Source of the DNA: Anaeramoeba flamelloides
Lineage: Eukaryota > Metamonada > Anaeramoebidae
Length of the DNA stretch: 64,000 nt
Assembly (NCBI GenBank): GCA_027625915.1
Contig: JANTQA010000063.1
Coordinates: 3,677,501-3,741,500 of the forward strand
Reading direction: 5' to 3'
Positions 1-10,914 of the stretch are shown in pieces (position 1 is the first letter of the stretch; every line of letters begins with the position of its first letter). Position numbers and translations under genes: made by a program. Under the pieces are notes generated by a model, which saw only the letters and a program-made list of their open reading frames with translations, did not search any database and was not told the origin of the DNA.

Positions 1-2
1 AT

Positions 3-704
3 AGTCGTGGTAGTAGTATTAGTAGTAGTGATACTGAAAGTACTGAAAGTAGCAATAACTATCGCCGTAAAAAAACTTTATATTCCTCTAAAAAAGAAAA
101 ATCGCCCAAAAGAAGAAGTGATACAAGAGAAAAAAAAGATAGGTCTCCTTCAATTTCTCCTATTAGAAGAAAAAAAACAGAAAGATCATCAACAAATTCA
201 TTTAGGAGAAGAAGAAGAGAAAAATCCTCACCTTCAATTTCACCAAAAATAAATAGAAGAAAAGATAGATCCTCTTCAATTTCTCCTATTAGAAGAAAAA
301 AATATAGATCACCTGAAAAATCGCCATTAAGAAGAAGTAAAGAAAGAAATGATAAAAGAGGAAGAGAAAGGGATAGTGAAAGAGAAAGAGAAAGAGACAG
401 GGAAAGAGAAAGAGACAGAGAAAGAAAAAGAAGAAGAGAAAGAGAAAAAAGAGAAAGATCTCCTATCGATTCATATAAAAGAAAAAGAAAAAATGATTCA
501 ATTTCACCAAAAAGAAAATCTTCAACTTCTTTGAAAAATTCAAAAATAAAAAAAAAAGATGGACAATATCTCAATAAAAAAGATTCAAACCAATCAAAGT
601 ATTATTCCTCTTCTTCTTCCAATACTTCCTCTTCATCTTTACGAACTATTAAAGAAAATAGAGATAAAAAAAGAAAAAGTCATAAATCAGATTTTGAAAA
701 ATGA
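3..704 (+). CDS. C-terminal part of an SR/RS-rich protein (splicing-factor-like), 5' end outside the window
   Basis: Frame 3 is open from the window edge to the TGA at 702-704 (233 codons) and lacks a start, so the gene begins upstream. The translation is an RS-type low-complexity tail: repeated SPSISPIRRKK-like units near residues 50, 80 and 95, then a long run of RE/RD dipeptides around residues 118-155, and a serine-rich, basic end. Such tails occur in SRRM1/2, SR cyclophilins, PRP4-type kinases and other spliceosome-associated nuclear proteins, where the serines are phosphorylated. No folded domain is visible, so the family cannot be named. Overlapping ORFs in other frames are shadows of this purine-rich repeat. 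I am confident that it codes and only moderately confident of the splicing role. Confidence 0.75.
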   Translation, partial: SRGSSISSSDTESTESSNNYRRKKTLYSSKKEKSPKRRSDTREKKDRSPSISPIRRKKTERSSTNSFRRRRREKSSPSISPKINRRKDRSSSISPIRRKKYRSPEKSPLRRSKERNDKRGRERDSERERERDRERERDRERKRRREREKRERSPIDSYKRKRKNDSISPKRKSSTSLKNSKIKKKDGQYLNKKDSNQSKYYSSSSSNTSSSSLRTIKENRDKKRKSHKSDFEK

Positions 705-2289
705 AGATTAGACTTTTAGTATTTGAATAAAATTATTAAAATATTTTAATTTCCATTTTTATTGTTTTTATTTCTGTATTTATTAATTTATTGCTGTATA
801 TATAAATATATATATAAATAACTGATAACTATAATTCTTATTTCAATTATTAATCAGTTACTTTAGTACCATAACCAAAAAAACTTGAAATATTTTTATT
901 GTTAATTAAAAAATAAGAAAATATCCCTAAAGAATTTCATTTTTTTGATAAAGTATTTTTATTTTTATTTAGTGGAATTGTCTATTTGCAAAAGTTAAAA
1001 TAATTCTTTATAATTGATTCGTTTTTAAGATACAAAATTTTTCGATTTATTTTTTTTATAAAACTATACTTTTCTTCATGAATTTATTTGAAAACATTAA
1101 TATAAGATGATAAATAAATGTTCACAATTGAAATAAAAATATTGATGAAATATTTAACTCTAATTCAAAATTATTCAAACACACCAAAATCCAATTTTTG
1201 AAAAAAAAAATCTTATTTAATCAATTCTAGAAGAAATACCATAAGGTAGAACCATTCTCTAATTGGTTTGCTAACAATTGTTTATAAATTACAATACTCA
1301 CAAAACAAAAATTAATAATTAACAATACAAATAAATCAAATTCCTATTAAAAAAATTTTGGAGATGAAGCTAAACGTAAAAAAAGAATTGGTTTTATTGT
1401 TAAAGGTTAGATGAAACCCCACCTAATCTTTTAAAGAGAGAATTTAGAAGTGATTAAATTTGAGACTTCTGATTAAAAGAGTATCTATTTTAGATACAGT
1501 CATCAGAAGTATTTGAATCTTAATTTAGTTGTCTAACAATAAAATGCATTTGTAAATTTGTTGATGTTCTATTTGAATTATTGATCAATCAAATGATTAG
1601 ACCATCAAATAATTTTATTTGAGTTCTTCTATTTTGTACAACCTCAACTTTAACCTAATATCAACTGTTCGAAAAAATTTTTGATAGAAAGAAAAAAGTT
1701 ACACAATTCAAAAAATGAAATGAAAACAAAAAACTACAAGATGAAAAAATGATATTAATATTTTAAAAAAATCAAAATTATTTCCAATTTCAATGAAATT
1801 GTATCATTGTGATTCTTTAAACTGTTTAAACTGTGTGGAAAATTTTGAATTTTAGTTTGGATTCAAATAGAATTTTTTTAAATTTTTTAGTCAAAATATG
1901 AATTGTTAAGGGTATAGCCACACACAGTGAATATGCTCCATACTCAGTGAGTGACTTGTCACTGAAAATGATATCGTTTAATTGCATTTCTTTAACCTCA
2001 AAATTCAAATTAAATTGGTTGATTAACTTTATTTTAAGAGTAGTAAACTTTCTATTTTTTCTTTTAGAAAAAATAAATAAAAAGCCTTTTTAAATTTAAA
2101 AGGGTAAGAAGAATAAAATGTTTCATTTGATTATAAATCAAAAATTTCAAGTCATTAATCAATGGAAATAATAACAGGTTTTAGCAAATGCTGAATAACC
2201 TTTAATGAAAAATAAAATTCATTTTACAAAAAAAAAAAAAGATTATTCTCTATTTCATAAAATCAAATTTCAATGAATCAAATTTTAAA
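705..2289. other. Intergenic AT-rich DNA
   Basis: No credible coding exon is seen between the SR-rich gene and the first dispersed repeats. The stretch consists of A/T homopolymer-rich DNA and contains one recognisable dispersed repeat at about 1370-1545. Confidence 0.6.
1370..1545 (+). repeat. Dispersed repeat, second copy at 35345-35505
   Basis: The segment around ATTAAAGAGAG and the following text resembles the segment near 35390 in the same orientation. Shared blocks include a run of AAAGAGAGA, then GAAGTGA, then CTAAATTTG or TTAAATTTG, then TACAGTC and an AATTTAGTT end. No RNA polymerase III B box or open frame was found in it. The family is not recognised. Confidence 0.45.
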
Positions 2290-2790
2290 AAAAAAATTTC
2301 ACTGTTTCTTTATTTTAAATTTCCAAAATGGGTAAATTTCGTCAATTTGAAATCAATTGTCTTCTTTCAGTACAAGATCATTTTAATTCGATTTAATTTA
2401 ATTTATGGTTGTTTTATAACCCTTTATATTTGACAAATTAATGATTTTGTTATTTTCTTTTAATAAAAATAATTCTTTTGAAAAATTAAAAAAATGAAAA
2501 AAAAAAAAATTGTGAGATCTCAAAAAGCGCTAAAGACCGACATTTCAGAACTGGTTCAGTTATATTCAAAATTAGAATCCATAACGACTCAAATTGGAAG
2601 TTGAGTGTCGCCCTTTACCTCTAATTCCTAAAAATATCCTCTTTTTTTATTGTTAATTTTTAGATATCGATCTTACTACATAAACTCTTGGTTGGTTTTT
2701 AATTGGTATTGTACTCATAAAAATTACTAAAATTTTTTTTTTTCATTTTAAAAAAATTATTTTTAACAATTAATGACTTGGCCCTTAAAT
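2290..2790 (+). repeat. Dispersed repeat of about 500 bp, second copy at 44330-44820
   Basis: The two copies align by eye over their whole length in the same orientation. They share the TTTATTTTAAATTTCCAAA start, GATCTCAAAAAGCGC (2517 and 44552), CTCTTTTTT.ATTGTT and TTTTTAATTGGTATT, and the final TTAATGACTTG. There is no ORF and no clear inverted ends. It is an interspersed repeat of unknown class. Confidence 0.6.
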
Positions 2791-2869
2791 AGAACAATTT
2801 GTGTTAAAACGTGAATTTAATGACCATTTTTACGAGAAGGTGTCCAATTCAAAATTGGCATCTTCTTGC

Positions 2870-3500
2870 ACAAATCGAGAATTTAGATCTTCTTTTTGAT
2901 CCAAATAACATCAGTATGGTTTTGGGGATCTTAAAAAGAGTCAGATTTTTAATAATATTTTTTTAAGAAAAGATCAATCAAAGAAAAACGCCTACCAAAA
3001 GATAGTATTAAAAAAAACTGTTGATCTGTTGAATCCTCCATTTTGTCTTTATTAATTTATTTTATCTTCTTATTAATTAATTTGTTTTTTTAGGTTTCTG
3101 TGATTTCTGTGATTCTATTTCGGTTTCTAATTTGGAAATCTTGTTGAACTTTTTTTTCCCTGTTTCACTTTTGTTCCCAAATGGTTAATTCAAAAAAAAA
3201 ACAACGTATTTAATACTTTCATTTGAGAAATAAATGGGATAAAAAATTCCAACTACTGATTATCTTTTTTTCTTTATTCTGAAATCTGAGTTTCATTTAG
3301 ATTTTGTAAAGGTTCCTAAAAGATACCAATGTATATCATAAAAAAGTACCAAACAAATAAATCGAGATAATAAATCCCAGTATATTTCTTTGAAATCTCA
3401 ATTTATGAAAAAGAAGAAAAGAAAAATGAAGTGAAAATTTTTTTCCCATTTATTCTTCAGATAACAGTATGATTCCTGTACTTTCTTTTCAACACCTAGA
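2870..3500 (+). repeat. Dispersed repeat related to the compound repeat at 18640-19345
   Basis: The part containing AGATCAATCAAAGAAAAACG and GGTTTCTGTGATTCTATTT recurs in the same orientation at about 19160-19330. The right-hand part (about 3090-3460) recurs in inverse orientation at about 18690-18980. This gives a family with at least two rearranged copies in the window. No coding capacity is seen. Confidence 0.55.
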
Positions 3501-3841
3501 AGATAAAGGGAAACTGGAAGTGAACAAAAGTAAATAAAAGTGAAAAAAAAAAGTTAGGTTTGTCTTATTGAATTTATTTGCCAGAGGTGTTGTTGTTTGA
3601 TAGTATTAAAAATAATAAAGATTTGTGAAATTTGATATTTTACTTTACAAAATCATTTTTTTAATAACTGAATCAACTGTATCAACTTTGAGTCGAATTT
3701 GTTTTCTATTTATTTAAGAGGAAAAGAAAAGAAGGTAATGAGTTTCATAATAATACAATCGAATCATAATTAATAAAATCAAAAAAAAGAAAAAAAGAAA
3801 AAAACAAAGAAAGAAAAAAAGAAAAAACCAGAGAAAGCTAT

Positions 3842-4429
3842 TTACATATCGTGAGCCAATTTGACTACAAATTTGAGATCTGTGTCTAATTGCTTTGTTT
3901 TTGTAATTAATTCGTACAGGCCCTCAATCGAGTCTACAACCGATTGGTTCATTTTTGAAGAACTCTCATCGAATAATTGCATTGAGTCTTGTGAGATGGT
4001 AGACATCTGTTAACAATAAAAATGAAAGAGTTTGAATTAAAAAAAAAAAAGTAATAATGGAATTAAGGATTTTACTTCTTTTTTATTTTGTTTTCTTTTT
4101 TGTGTATTCCTTTTGAGTTTTGGTGGTACACTGAAGAAAAAATTTTAAAAAAAAAGAAAGAAAAAAAAAAAAAAAAAAAGAACAAAAAAACCTACGGCTG
4201 ACAAGGCATTTTTTAAAATACCAAAGAAATGGTTTAAATTCTCGTTTGCAATTTTTGATTGCTCTTCCAAATTTTTTATTGTTTCTTTAATATTAGTTAA
4301 TTCGTTATCAATTTTTAATTCGTGAAGTGGGGAAGGAACAACCATTGATTTGATTTGGATCTCGTCTACACTTTTTTCTTGTTGTTTTGTTTGAGTGTTT
4401 TTTTCTTGTTGATTATTTTGTTCGCTCAT
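3842..4429 (-). CDS. BORCS6 (lyspersin)-like BORC subunit, two exons
   Basis: Exon 1 is 4429-4196 (78 codons from the MSEQNNQQ start). The intron 4195-4007 has a GTAGG donor and a TTAACAG acceptor. Exon 2 is 4006-3842 (54 codons and TAA). The joined 132-residue protein has a short polar N-terminus and an all-helical C-terminal half containing NLNHFFGILKNALSA, then MSTISQDSMQLFDES, then VDSIEGLYELI and a final LKFVVKLAHDM. This order of heptads and the VD.SI..LYEL core resembles the C-terminal DUF2365 region of BORCS6, a subunit of the lysosome-positioning BORC complex, as I remember the family. An upstream in-frame Met (position 4540) would add a 37-residue hydrophobic extension that looks like 5' UTR. 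It could alternatively be another BLOC-1/BORC-type coiled-coil subunit. I am fairly sure of the gene structure and moderately sure of the name. Confidence 0.6.
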
Positions 4430-6633
4430 AAATATTGTAGAGAATAAAAAAGTAAAAAATGATTTCAACTTGATATTTCGAGTGAAAAAATTCAAATACA
4501 TTAAATCGAAATAAAGTTGTTTAGTGAATTTAAAATCCAAATATATATTGGTTCAAGGGAGACTATGGCCACTGCTAAAGTTATTTTAATTATATATCTA
4601 TGATATCGGTAAATTTTTCTCTTATTCTTTTGACTTAAGGGATTAACGTCATTATAGATTTCTCTATTATAAAAGTATGTTGTAATTCGGTATAAGTTAT
4701 ATTAGTACGCCATGGCTTAAATAGCTCTAAAAAATCTATTATAAATCTTATTGCACAATAAATTATTCCATTTTTTTCCTAAGGATCACTATGAAAAAAA
4801 ATCATTTTGAAAATTTATTTTTAATTTAGAATATTACTTTTCCAAATCTAAAAATAGAAACCCAAAATAAAGTATTCTGGTATTGAATAATTTAGATTTA
4901 GAACTTCCAAAAGTAACTATTTTTTGAATTTTTGAATTTCAAAGATTAACTCAATAATCATCAACACAAAAACACAAAAACTGATTAGTTTAGTTTGCTT
5001 TTTATAAATATACTTGTAGTATCAATATATTTGCCTGATTTGAGAAATAATTTATCAAAAAATTTTATTAGTTAATTATTTAATTTTAAAAAAAAAACGA
5101 CTTTTTTAGCTACTAATCTACATTTCGCCACAAATTTAAGAGAGATATTTTATGACTTTGAAGTCTGAATATTGATAATTCAACCTTTAAATTTATGGCG
5201 AAATGCAGATTTTATTCTGAAATTGTTGGGTTTTTTTACTAATACAAGGATCATCTTTAATTGCTGAGATCAGTAAATAATACTACTTGACTAATCGATT
5301 TTTTAGAAACCTTTGAACCATGTAGACGAATTTGGTTAGGTCCAATAACAACATACTTTGTTCCTTGGCTTCTCCTTGGTAGACGCTAATTCCTTAAGGG
5401 AAGAAGTACCTCAGTCCAATTTTGTTTACTTTGTTTAATGTGAAATTGAATAATTAAAATTATTTCTTTAACTAAACATTCATTACGAGTTTAAATTAAT
5501 AAGAAAGCATAAAATAAGACCAATAAATTATTTTTTCATAACAGTTAAAAAATATAAACCAAAATAATTAAATAATCATCAGAAAATATTAAAAAAATCA
5601 TATATTTCTATATTTTAAAAATTTGATTCAATTACATCTTCTTTTCTTTTGTCTTATTTTTTGGTTTGGATTGAAAAACTTTTATTTAAAAAATTTTTGA
5701 GAAAACAATATTTTAATTGATGGATAAAAGAGTATAAACACTTTAAAAAATATCAAATCATTACATCTATAATTTTTATATTTATTTCATCAAAAATACA
5801 CCCTCTGGAGTTGTTTTTTTTTTATCATTTAAATTTTTATTATTTAAAATTTCTTTTTTTAAGTTGCACCCTAACAATCAAATAATTTTCCAAAGTACAA
5901 ATAACAATCAATGTTAGATTTATGTTGTTTAAGCTTGATCAATAACGGAACCAAAAAGTAAGAATTATTATTTAGTTATACAATTTTACAATGATTTGGT
6001 TATTCTTTTTTACTATACTTGTCATTTTAGATAAAATTCAACACTAAATATTGAACGGTCTGAGCTTTTAAAATCAATTGTTTGTTTTATCAAAAAATAT
6101 CTTTATTCTTGAGAATTTACGATTTGGCTGTAAATTACCCTTTTTAAAAAATATTTATTCTTGTTGTCCTTCCACAACTTTCTTAATTGGTTTTTAATTT
6201 TTTGTCTCTAAATTGGGAATTTTAATTATTTTAATAATTATTTTTCTTTCACTATCTAAATATTTAATAATCTGTATCCATAAAGAGTAAAAATTAATTT
6301 TTTTCATCTTTCATTTTAGTTATTGTTTTGAAGAAAATAGTTTTTTTTTCCAATTGATCACTTGGAAACACATACATCTTGAAATGTATTTAATATTTTT
6401 TAACATATAAAATTATTAAATTTTATTTTATTACTGAAAAAAAGTTTTTTTTTTCATAAAACAGTACCAGAATTTTGTGAAATTATATATATTTTTGAAA
6501 TGGTGAGTTTTTTTCAATTAAAAATAACAATATCCACACATTTGCTGTATTGGATATGTACCTCTTTTATTTGTGACGTTTAAGTTCCTTGAAAGAACAC
6601 TAGAATTTTGTTACTATTTCACTTTAAAAAGCT
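4430..6633. other. Intergenic AT-rich DNA
   Basis: No supported exon is seen. It contains one short hairpin repeat (5115-5212) and many A/T homopolymers. Confidence 0.6.
5115..5212. repeat. Short foldback (hairpin) element of about 100 bp
   Basis: The left arm, with CTACATTTCGCCACAAATTT, and the right arm, with AAATTTATGGCGAAATGCAG, are near reverse complements about 25 nt long around a loop of about 47 nt. It could be a tiny MITE or a cruciform-forming palindrome. Confidence 0.65.
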
Positions 6634-8016
6634 TTAAGGGAGTAGCTACACCATAAGACATGATAAAAATTTGAGAGAGATGAGATAAGAACATTTTATT
6701 TTAGTGGCGTGTGATCGTATATTCTCTAAAAATTTTTTTAAAAAAAATTATTTGATATTTTTTTTTTTTAGTAATGTTCAACAATAAAAAAAAAGAGATT
6801 ATATTGATAAAATAGTTTTATTATTATTATTATTTTATTATTAAAATAAACTTAATTCGATTAATTTGGACACAGTTTAAACAGTTAGAAGAATAACAAA
6901 AACATGATTTACATGAATTTGGAAATTAATTTTAATTCAACAAACTATATCATTTTTTTGTGTTTTTTGTTTTTGTTTTCATTTTCTTTTTTCAGGTACT
7001 TAATCGGTTTAGTTAGATCTGAAAATTTTTTTATAGATGGTTACTAGAAGGTTACAGTTGAGTTTCTTCAAGTGATAAATCCACATACATCCGGTACATG
7101 GTATCTTATCATTTGATCGATCAACCATTGTTGGTGTAATTTTAACAAATCTACCAATATATTTTTTGTTCAAACTCTTTCATTTCAGCTCGTTTCATTT
7201 TTTTTGGACACACTTGTTTTGATTTTTTGTTTTATATTGTTTTCTTATATTTGGATGAAAATGATTACTTAAAAAACCATTAATACTATGTTACTTAAAT
7301 CTGGTTTTATATTAGGTTTGGGAGAATATAGTAAATTGAGTTTTTGTTTCACTATTTTTGATTTTAGGTGTGTCCAAATTTTTGGAATGGGGTTTAGTTT
7401 TTTTTTCTGGGAGAAGATAATTTCAGATTCTTAGAATAAAACGTGTATCTATTTTGTGGTTTAAACTTTGATAACATATAATCATATTCACTTCTCATAT
7501 TCCACTAAACCCAACGTTTTACAATCCTAACAAGTAATAATTCTACTTAATTATTCTAATTTTGGAATTCTTCTAGCTATTTAAGTCCCATTTATGTTTC
7601 CTTTTATATTCTCTCAATTGTAATATTGTTGTTCTTTTTAAACCAAATCCATTAATCCTAAATGTCACTAATAAAAAAATATTTCTAATTGCTTTATCTT
7701 GTCAGGATTAAAAAAATCTCAAAAATGATGAAAAAATAAAAAATGAAAAAAATAAATGCCACAATAGAATGTTGAGAGAAGAATAAAAGATAAGTCATTC
7801 AACATTCAAAACACTATTTTAAGTAATTCAACTCAACATTCTATTGTGGCAATTTCTTTGAGACTTTGAAAAAAAAATTTCAAAAATCTAATGAATGAAG
7901 TACTTTAAATAATAAAAACCAATGAGGTACAACCAGAGTAAAAAATGTTATTTTCTGATCCTCTTCAGAATTGCACAAAAGTGAAAAATTTTTCTTTACC
8001 GTGGCTACTCCCTTAA
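6634..8016. mobile_element. Non-autonomous TTAA-flanked DNA element of about 1.4 kb
   Basis: The left end reads TTAAGGGAGTAGCTACACC (6634). The right end, on the reverse strand from 8016, reads TTAAGGGAGTAGCCACGG. Both ends carry TTAA followed by the same 9-mer GGGAGTAGC, giving a short terminal inverted repeat next to a TTAA target, as in piggyBac-type elements. The interior has no transposase ORF, so it is presumably a non-autonomous deletion derivative or MITE. It shares its right TTAA with the next element at 8013. Confidence 0.6.
7757..7851. repeat. Near-perfect palindrome inside the TTAA element
   Basis: TGCCACAATAGAATGTTGAG (7757) and CTCAACATTCTATTGTGGCA (ending 7851) are exact reverse complements of about 20 nt separated by about 55 nt, which contain a further imperfect match. 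It is probably a nested foldback insert. Confidence 0.75.
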
Positions 8017-8563
8017 GTTTTACAATCCCATAATTTTGAAAAAAGATTATCTTGTATTGGGTGTAGTGACTTGTTATTCACATACTTAGTTGACCCTCTT
8101 CTGACTTGGCATGAGGTTTAAATAGCTGTTCAAAATGGTAGTTTTTTTATTTTATTTTTTATTTTATGAAATACGAATTTAGAGTATAAGACTAAGAGGT
8201 TAGTAGGTAAATTAGAAAAAAATGTTATTATAGGTTGTCAATTGAAATTTTTCATTAACTTTGGTTTTATTTGGATCTTGTTAAAAATTATTTTTTTTTG
8301 CTATTTGAGTAATAGGGAAATTAAATTTACAATTGAAAACCCAAAAATTTAAAATTCATATTTGCTTTACCTCCCAGTCTCTTAGTTTTACACTCATTAA
8401 TGTGGATTTGGGGAAAAAAATATATTGCCAAAAATTGTGTTTTTGAACAACTCTTAAAACTTATACTAAGTCAGAATATCGATCATCTAAGAGCCAAATT
8501 AACAAGTCGACACACCAAATTTAAGATAATCTTTTTTTAAATATCAGGTGTACTAGACCTTAA
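8013..8563. mobile_element. TTAA-flanked long-inverted-repeat MITE, copy 1
   Basis: It is bounded by TTAA at 8013 and 8560. The left arm begins TTAAGTTTTACAATCCCA and contains GAAAAAAGATTATCTTG. The right arm, reverse-complemented, begins TTAAGGTCTAGTACACC and contains AAAAAAAGATTATCTTA. The interior repeats the two-arm design of the neighbouring copy (8560-9118) and of the copy at 58976-59521. No ORF is present. Confidence 0.65.
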
Positions 8564-9118
8564 GTTCTACAATCTCTGAAATTTGAAAGAATATTATCTT
8601 GTGTAGGGTGTAATAACTTGTTAATTTGGTTTTTAGCTGATCGATCTTGGATTTGGTATGAGTTTTAAAAGTGGTTCAAAATGGCAATTTTTGACAATTT
8701 ATTTTTTTTTTTTCCGAAATCCGAATTGAAGAGTATAAGATTAATATATTAGTAGTTGTTCAAGAATAAATTTAAATTTTTGGGTTGTCGAAGAAAATTT
8801 TTAAATACTTTTTTGTCAATTAACTAAATGAAAAAAAAATTTTTTTACAAGCACCAAATAAAACCAAACCTAATTAAAAATTTCAACCAATAACCCTAAA
8901 CACACATTTTTTTATAGCTTAAGTACCTACCTATCAATCTTAAACTCTTCAATTCGGATTTTGGAAAAAAAAAAAATAAATTGTCAAAAATTGCCATTTT
9001 GAACCACTTTTAAAACTCATACCAAATCCAAGATCGATCAGCTAAAAACCAAATTAAAAAGTTATTACACCCTACACAAGATAATATTCTTTCAAATTTC
9101 AGGGATTGTAAAACTTAA
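8560..9118. mobile_element. TTAA-flanked long-inverted-repeat MITE, copy 2 (best preserved)
   Basis: The arms at about 8560-8755 and 8930-9118 are reverse complements over about 190 nt with only scattered mismatches. The outer end is TTAAGTT(C/T)TACAATC. Shared arm landmarks are GAATATTATCTTGTGTAGGG and CTGATCGATCTTGGATTTGG. The whole element could fold into a long hairpin. The close agreement of the arms suggests it is the youngest of the three copies in the window. Confidence 0.75.
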
Positions 9119-9310
9119 GTAATTAAGATTTCCGAGATAACTATTTGAGAAAATTTCTAAAAAATAATTTTTAAACAAAGGGTTTAATTCAGAATTTACC
9201 GAACTAAAGTTTAGAGTGTGTGGTTGGTTGGGTTGGATCACAGCTTGAAACAAGAATGAATTAATTGCAAAATCATTTTTTGTACTATTTGTTTATTACT
9301 TTTTTGTTCA

Positions 9311-9871
9311 ATGTTTAAATATATTTCCCCAATTGTGGCAGGTTTTTTTGGATGCTTAAGTTCTGTTATGGGAAAGTTGGGATCAAGTGACTTTCTTGTG
9401 AACACAATTTGGCTACGAATACCTTTTTTTGGTTTGATGTTTCTTTCAAATGCACTAATGTTCAATTTCCAAGCCAAGGCAATGACTTCCTTTGGGAGTG
9501 CAAATGCCACAACAATCATCACTGGAGTAAACATTTTTTTTTCTGCATTATTTGGGCGCCTCCTTTTTCAGGAGCAACTCACAATTTATTGGTTCATTGG
9601 ATCAATTTTTATTACTCTTGGAATTAGTGTAATTACTTATGGGGAATCAAAAGAGAGTAAACTCAAAAAATCGGAAGAAGAAACAAAAAAAGAGAAAAAA
9701 ACAGAAACCAAAAAAGAAACAAAAACAGAAACAGGAACAGAAATAAATAAAGAAAAAAAAAAGGAAAAGGAAAAGGAAAAGGAAAAAGAAAAACAAAACA
9801 AAACAAAGAACAAGGGAGTTACAAAAGAAAAAGAAAAAGAAAAAGAAAACGAAAAAAAAAAGGATAAATAA
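9311..9871 (+). CDS. TMEM42-like small EamA-fold membrane protein with a Lys/Glu-rich tail
   Basis: A single-exon 186-residue ORF. Residues 1-110 contain four hydrophobic segments: around 5-20 (PIVAGFFGCLSSVMGKL), 33-50 (WLRIPFFGLMFLSNALMF), 67-86 and 91-108. The third segment has the run ANATTIITGVNIFFSALFGR followed by LLFQEQL. The pattern GS.N.T..T...NFFFSA..GR.LF.E is what I remember of TMEM42, a half-size member of the EamA/drug-metabolite transporter superfamily. Residues 113-186 are a disordered KEKEKE tail, a habit also seen in other proteins of this window. The substrate is unknown and the membrane location is inferred. The mature function could need dimerisation, as for other four-helix relatives. 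Confidence 0.65.
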   Translation: MFKYISPIVAGFFGCLSSVMGKLGSSDFLVNTIWLRIPFFGLMFLSNALMFNFQAKAMTSFGSANATTIITGVNIFFSALFGRLLFQEQLTIYWFIGSIFITLGISVITYGESKESKLKKSEEETKKEKKTETKKETKTETGTEINKEKKKEKEKEKEKEKQNKTKNKGVTKEKEKEKENEKKKDK

Positions 9872-10222
9872 TTCTTACAAACAAATCAATAAATATCCAA
9901 AAACTGTTATTCATTTATTTTTAATCATCATTTTTCACAATATTACAAACCACAGAATTCATTTAACTAAATCAACATTAATTTAATTCGAAAACTAAGA
10001 TCTCATAAACTATAAAAATCAGAATTGTCTCAATATGAATTGAAAAATAGTGTATTTTGGTGATTACATTTGTTCTTTTCAGAAAAAGTGAAAATTCAAA
10101 GTTTGAAAAGGTGTTTATCGATTTCTTCTCTTTCATCTTTTAAACTGTTTTCGGGTTAAATATTAAAAGTATATGTCTTTACCTTTTTATAATGTTTTTA
10201 AAAATACCAAAAGTAAACTCTG
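9872..10222. other. Intergenic DNA
   Basis: A/T-rich 3' flank of the TMEM42-like gene. Nothing recognisable is seen. Confidence 0.6.
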
Positions 10223-10884
10223 TTTCAGTCAAAGGGGCCCAACGTTTTTTTCAAATATCAATTATTTTATATAATTGACCTTTGAAGAACAAATAAAAAA
10301 TAAACAGAATAATACACATCAAATAATTGTTGATATATATCTGAAAGAAAACTAATTAATCAATAGATTTTCTTAAAAATTGAAAAACTCAAATTCTTAG
10401 GGCCCTATTGAGAAAAACAACAAAGTTCGTTTTGAACTTCTACTGGTATTTGAATAATAAATATGAAACATTTTTCACTTCATTTTACATACTTTTCTTT
10501 TAGAAACCAAGCCCCCAAACAAAGTTTGTTGGTATTTGTGGTCTCTATTTGAAAAAGGAAATGAAAATTCAGTGAAAATTTTTCACATTTATTAAACAAA
10601 TATAAAGATCAAATTGAATTGCAATAGAAATCAATAGATTTCTCAACAATCTTTACAAGGTTTCAATGACCTTAGAATAACACGTTTTTACCAAGTGACT
10701 ATTGATCTTGCAATAAAAAATTTTTTTCAAATGAATTAGGTTTTTAAAAAAAAAATCGAAAAAAAAAAACAGAAATGTGAAAAAATGATGAAAATTTCCA
10801 AAATAAACTTTTTCTTCTAATATCTATGCAAAACCTTTAAACACGTGTATTATACCCATTACAACTGGGCCCCTTTGACTGAAA
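10223..10884. mobile_element. MITE with CAGTCAAAGGGG terminal inverted repeats, copy 1
   Basis: The left end is TTTCAGTCAAAGGGGCCCA. The right end, on the reverse strand, is TTTCAGTCAAAGGGGCCCAG. About 19 nt of terminal inverted repeat enclose roughly 660 nt without an ORF. A second, more diverged copy lies at 28693-29371 in the same orientation, with the interior collinear (for example ACCTTTGAAGA.CAAATAAAA). No clear target duplication was found, so the superfamily is open; CAGT ends suit Tc1/mariner or hAT relatives. Confidence 0.7.
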
Positions 10885-10914
10885 AATAGTTTAATAATAT
10901 ATTTTAATTACTGT

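Noticed and set aside
59-574. Minus-strand 171-codon ORF rich in Leu/Ser/Phe
   Set aside because: It is the antisense shadow of the RS-domain coding sequence on the plus strand.
1370-1545. The 1370/35345 repeat as a tRNA-derived SINE
   Set aside because: No A-box/B-box pair or tRNA-like folding could be found.
9238-9534. 98-codon minus-strand ORF over the TMEM42-like gene
   Set aside because: The plus-strand frame has transmembrane segments and family motifs; the minus frame has none.
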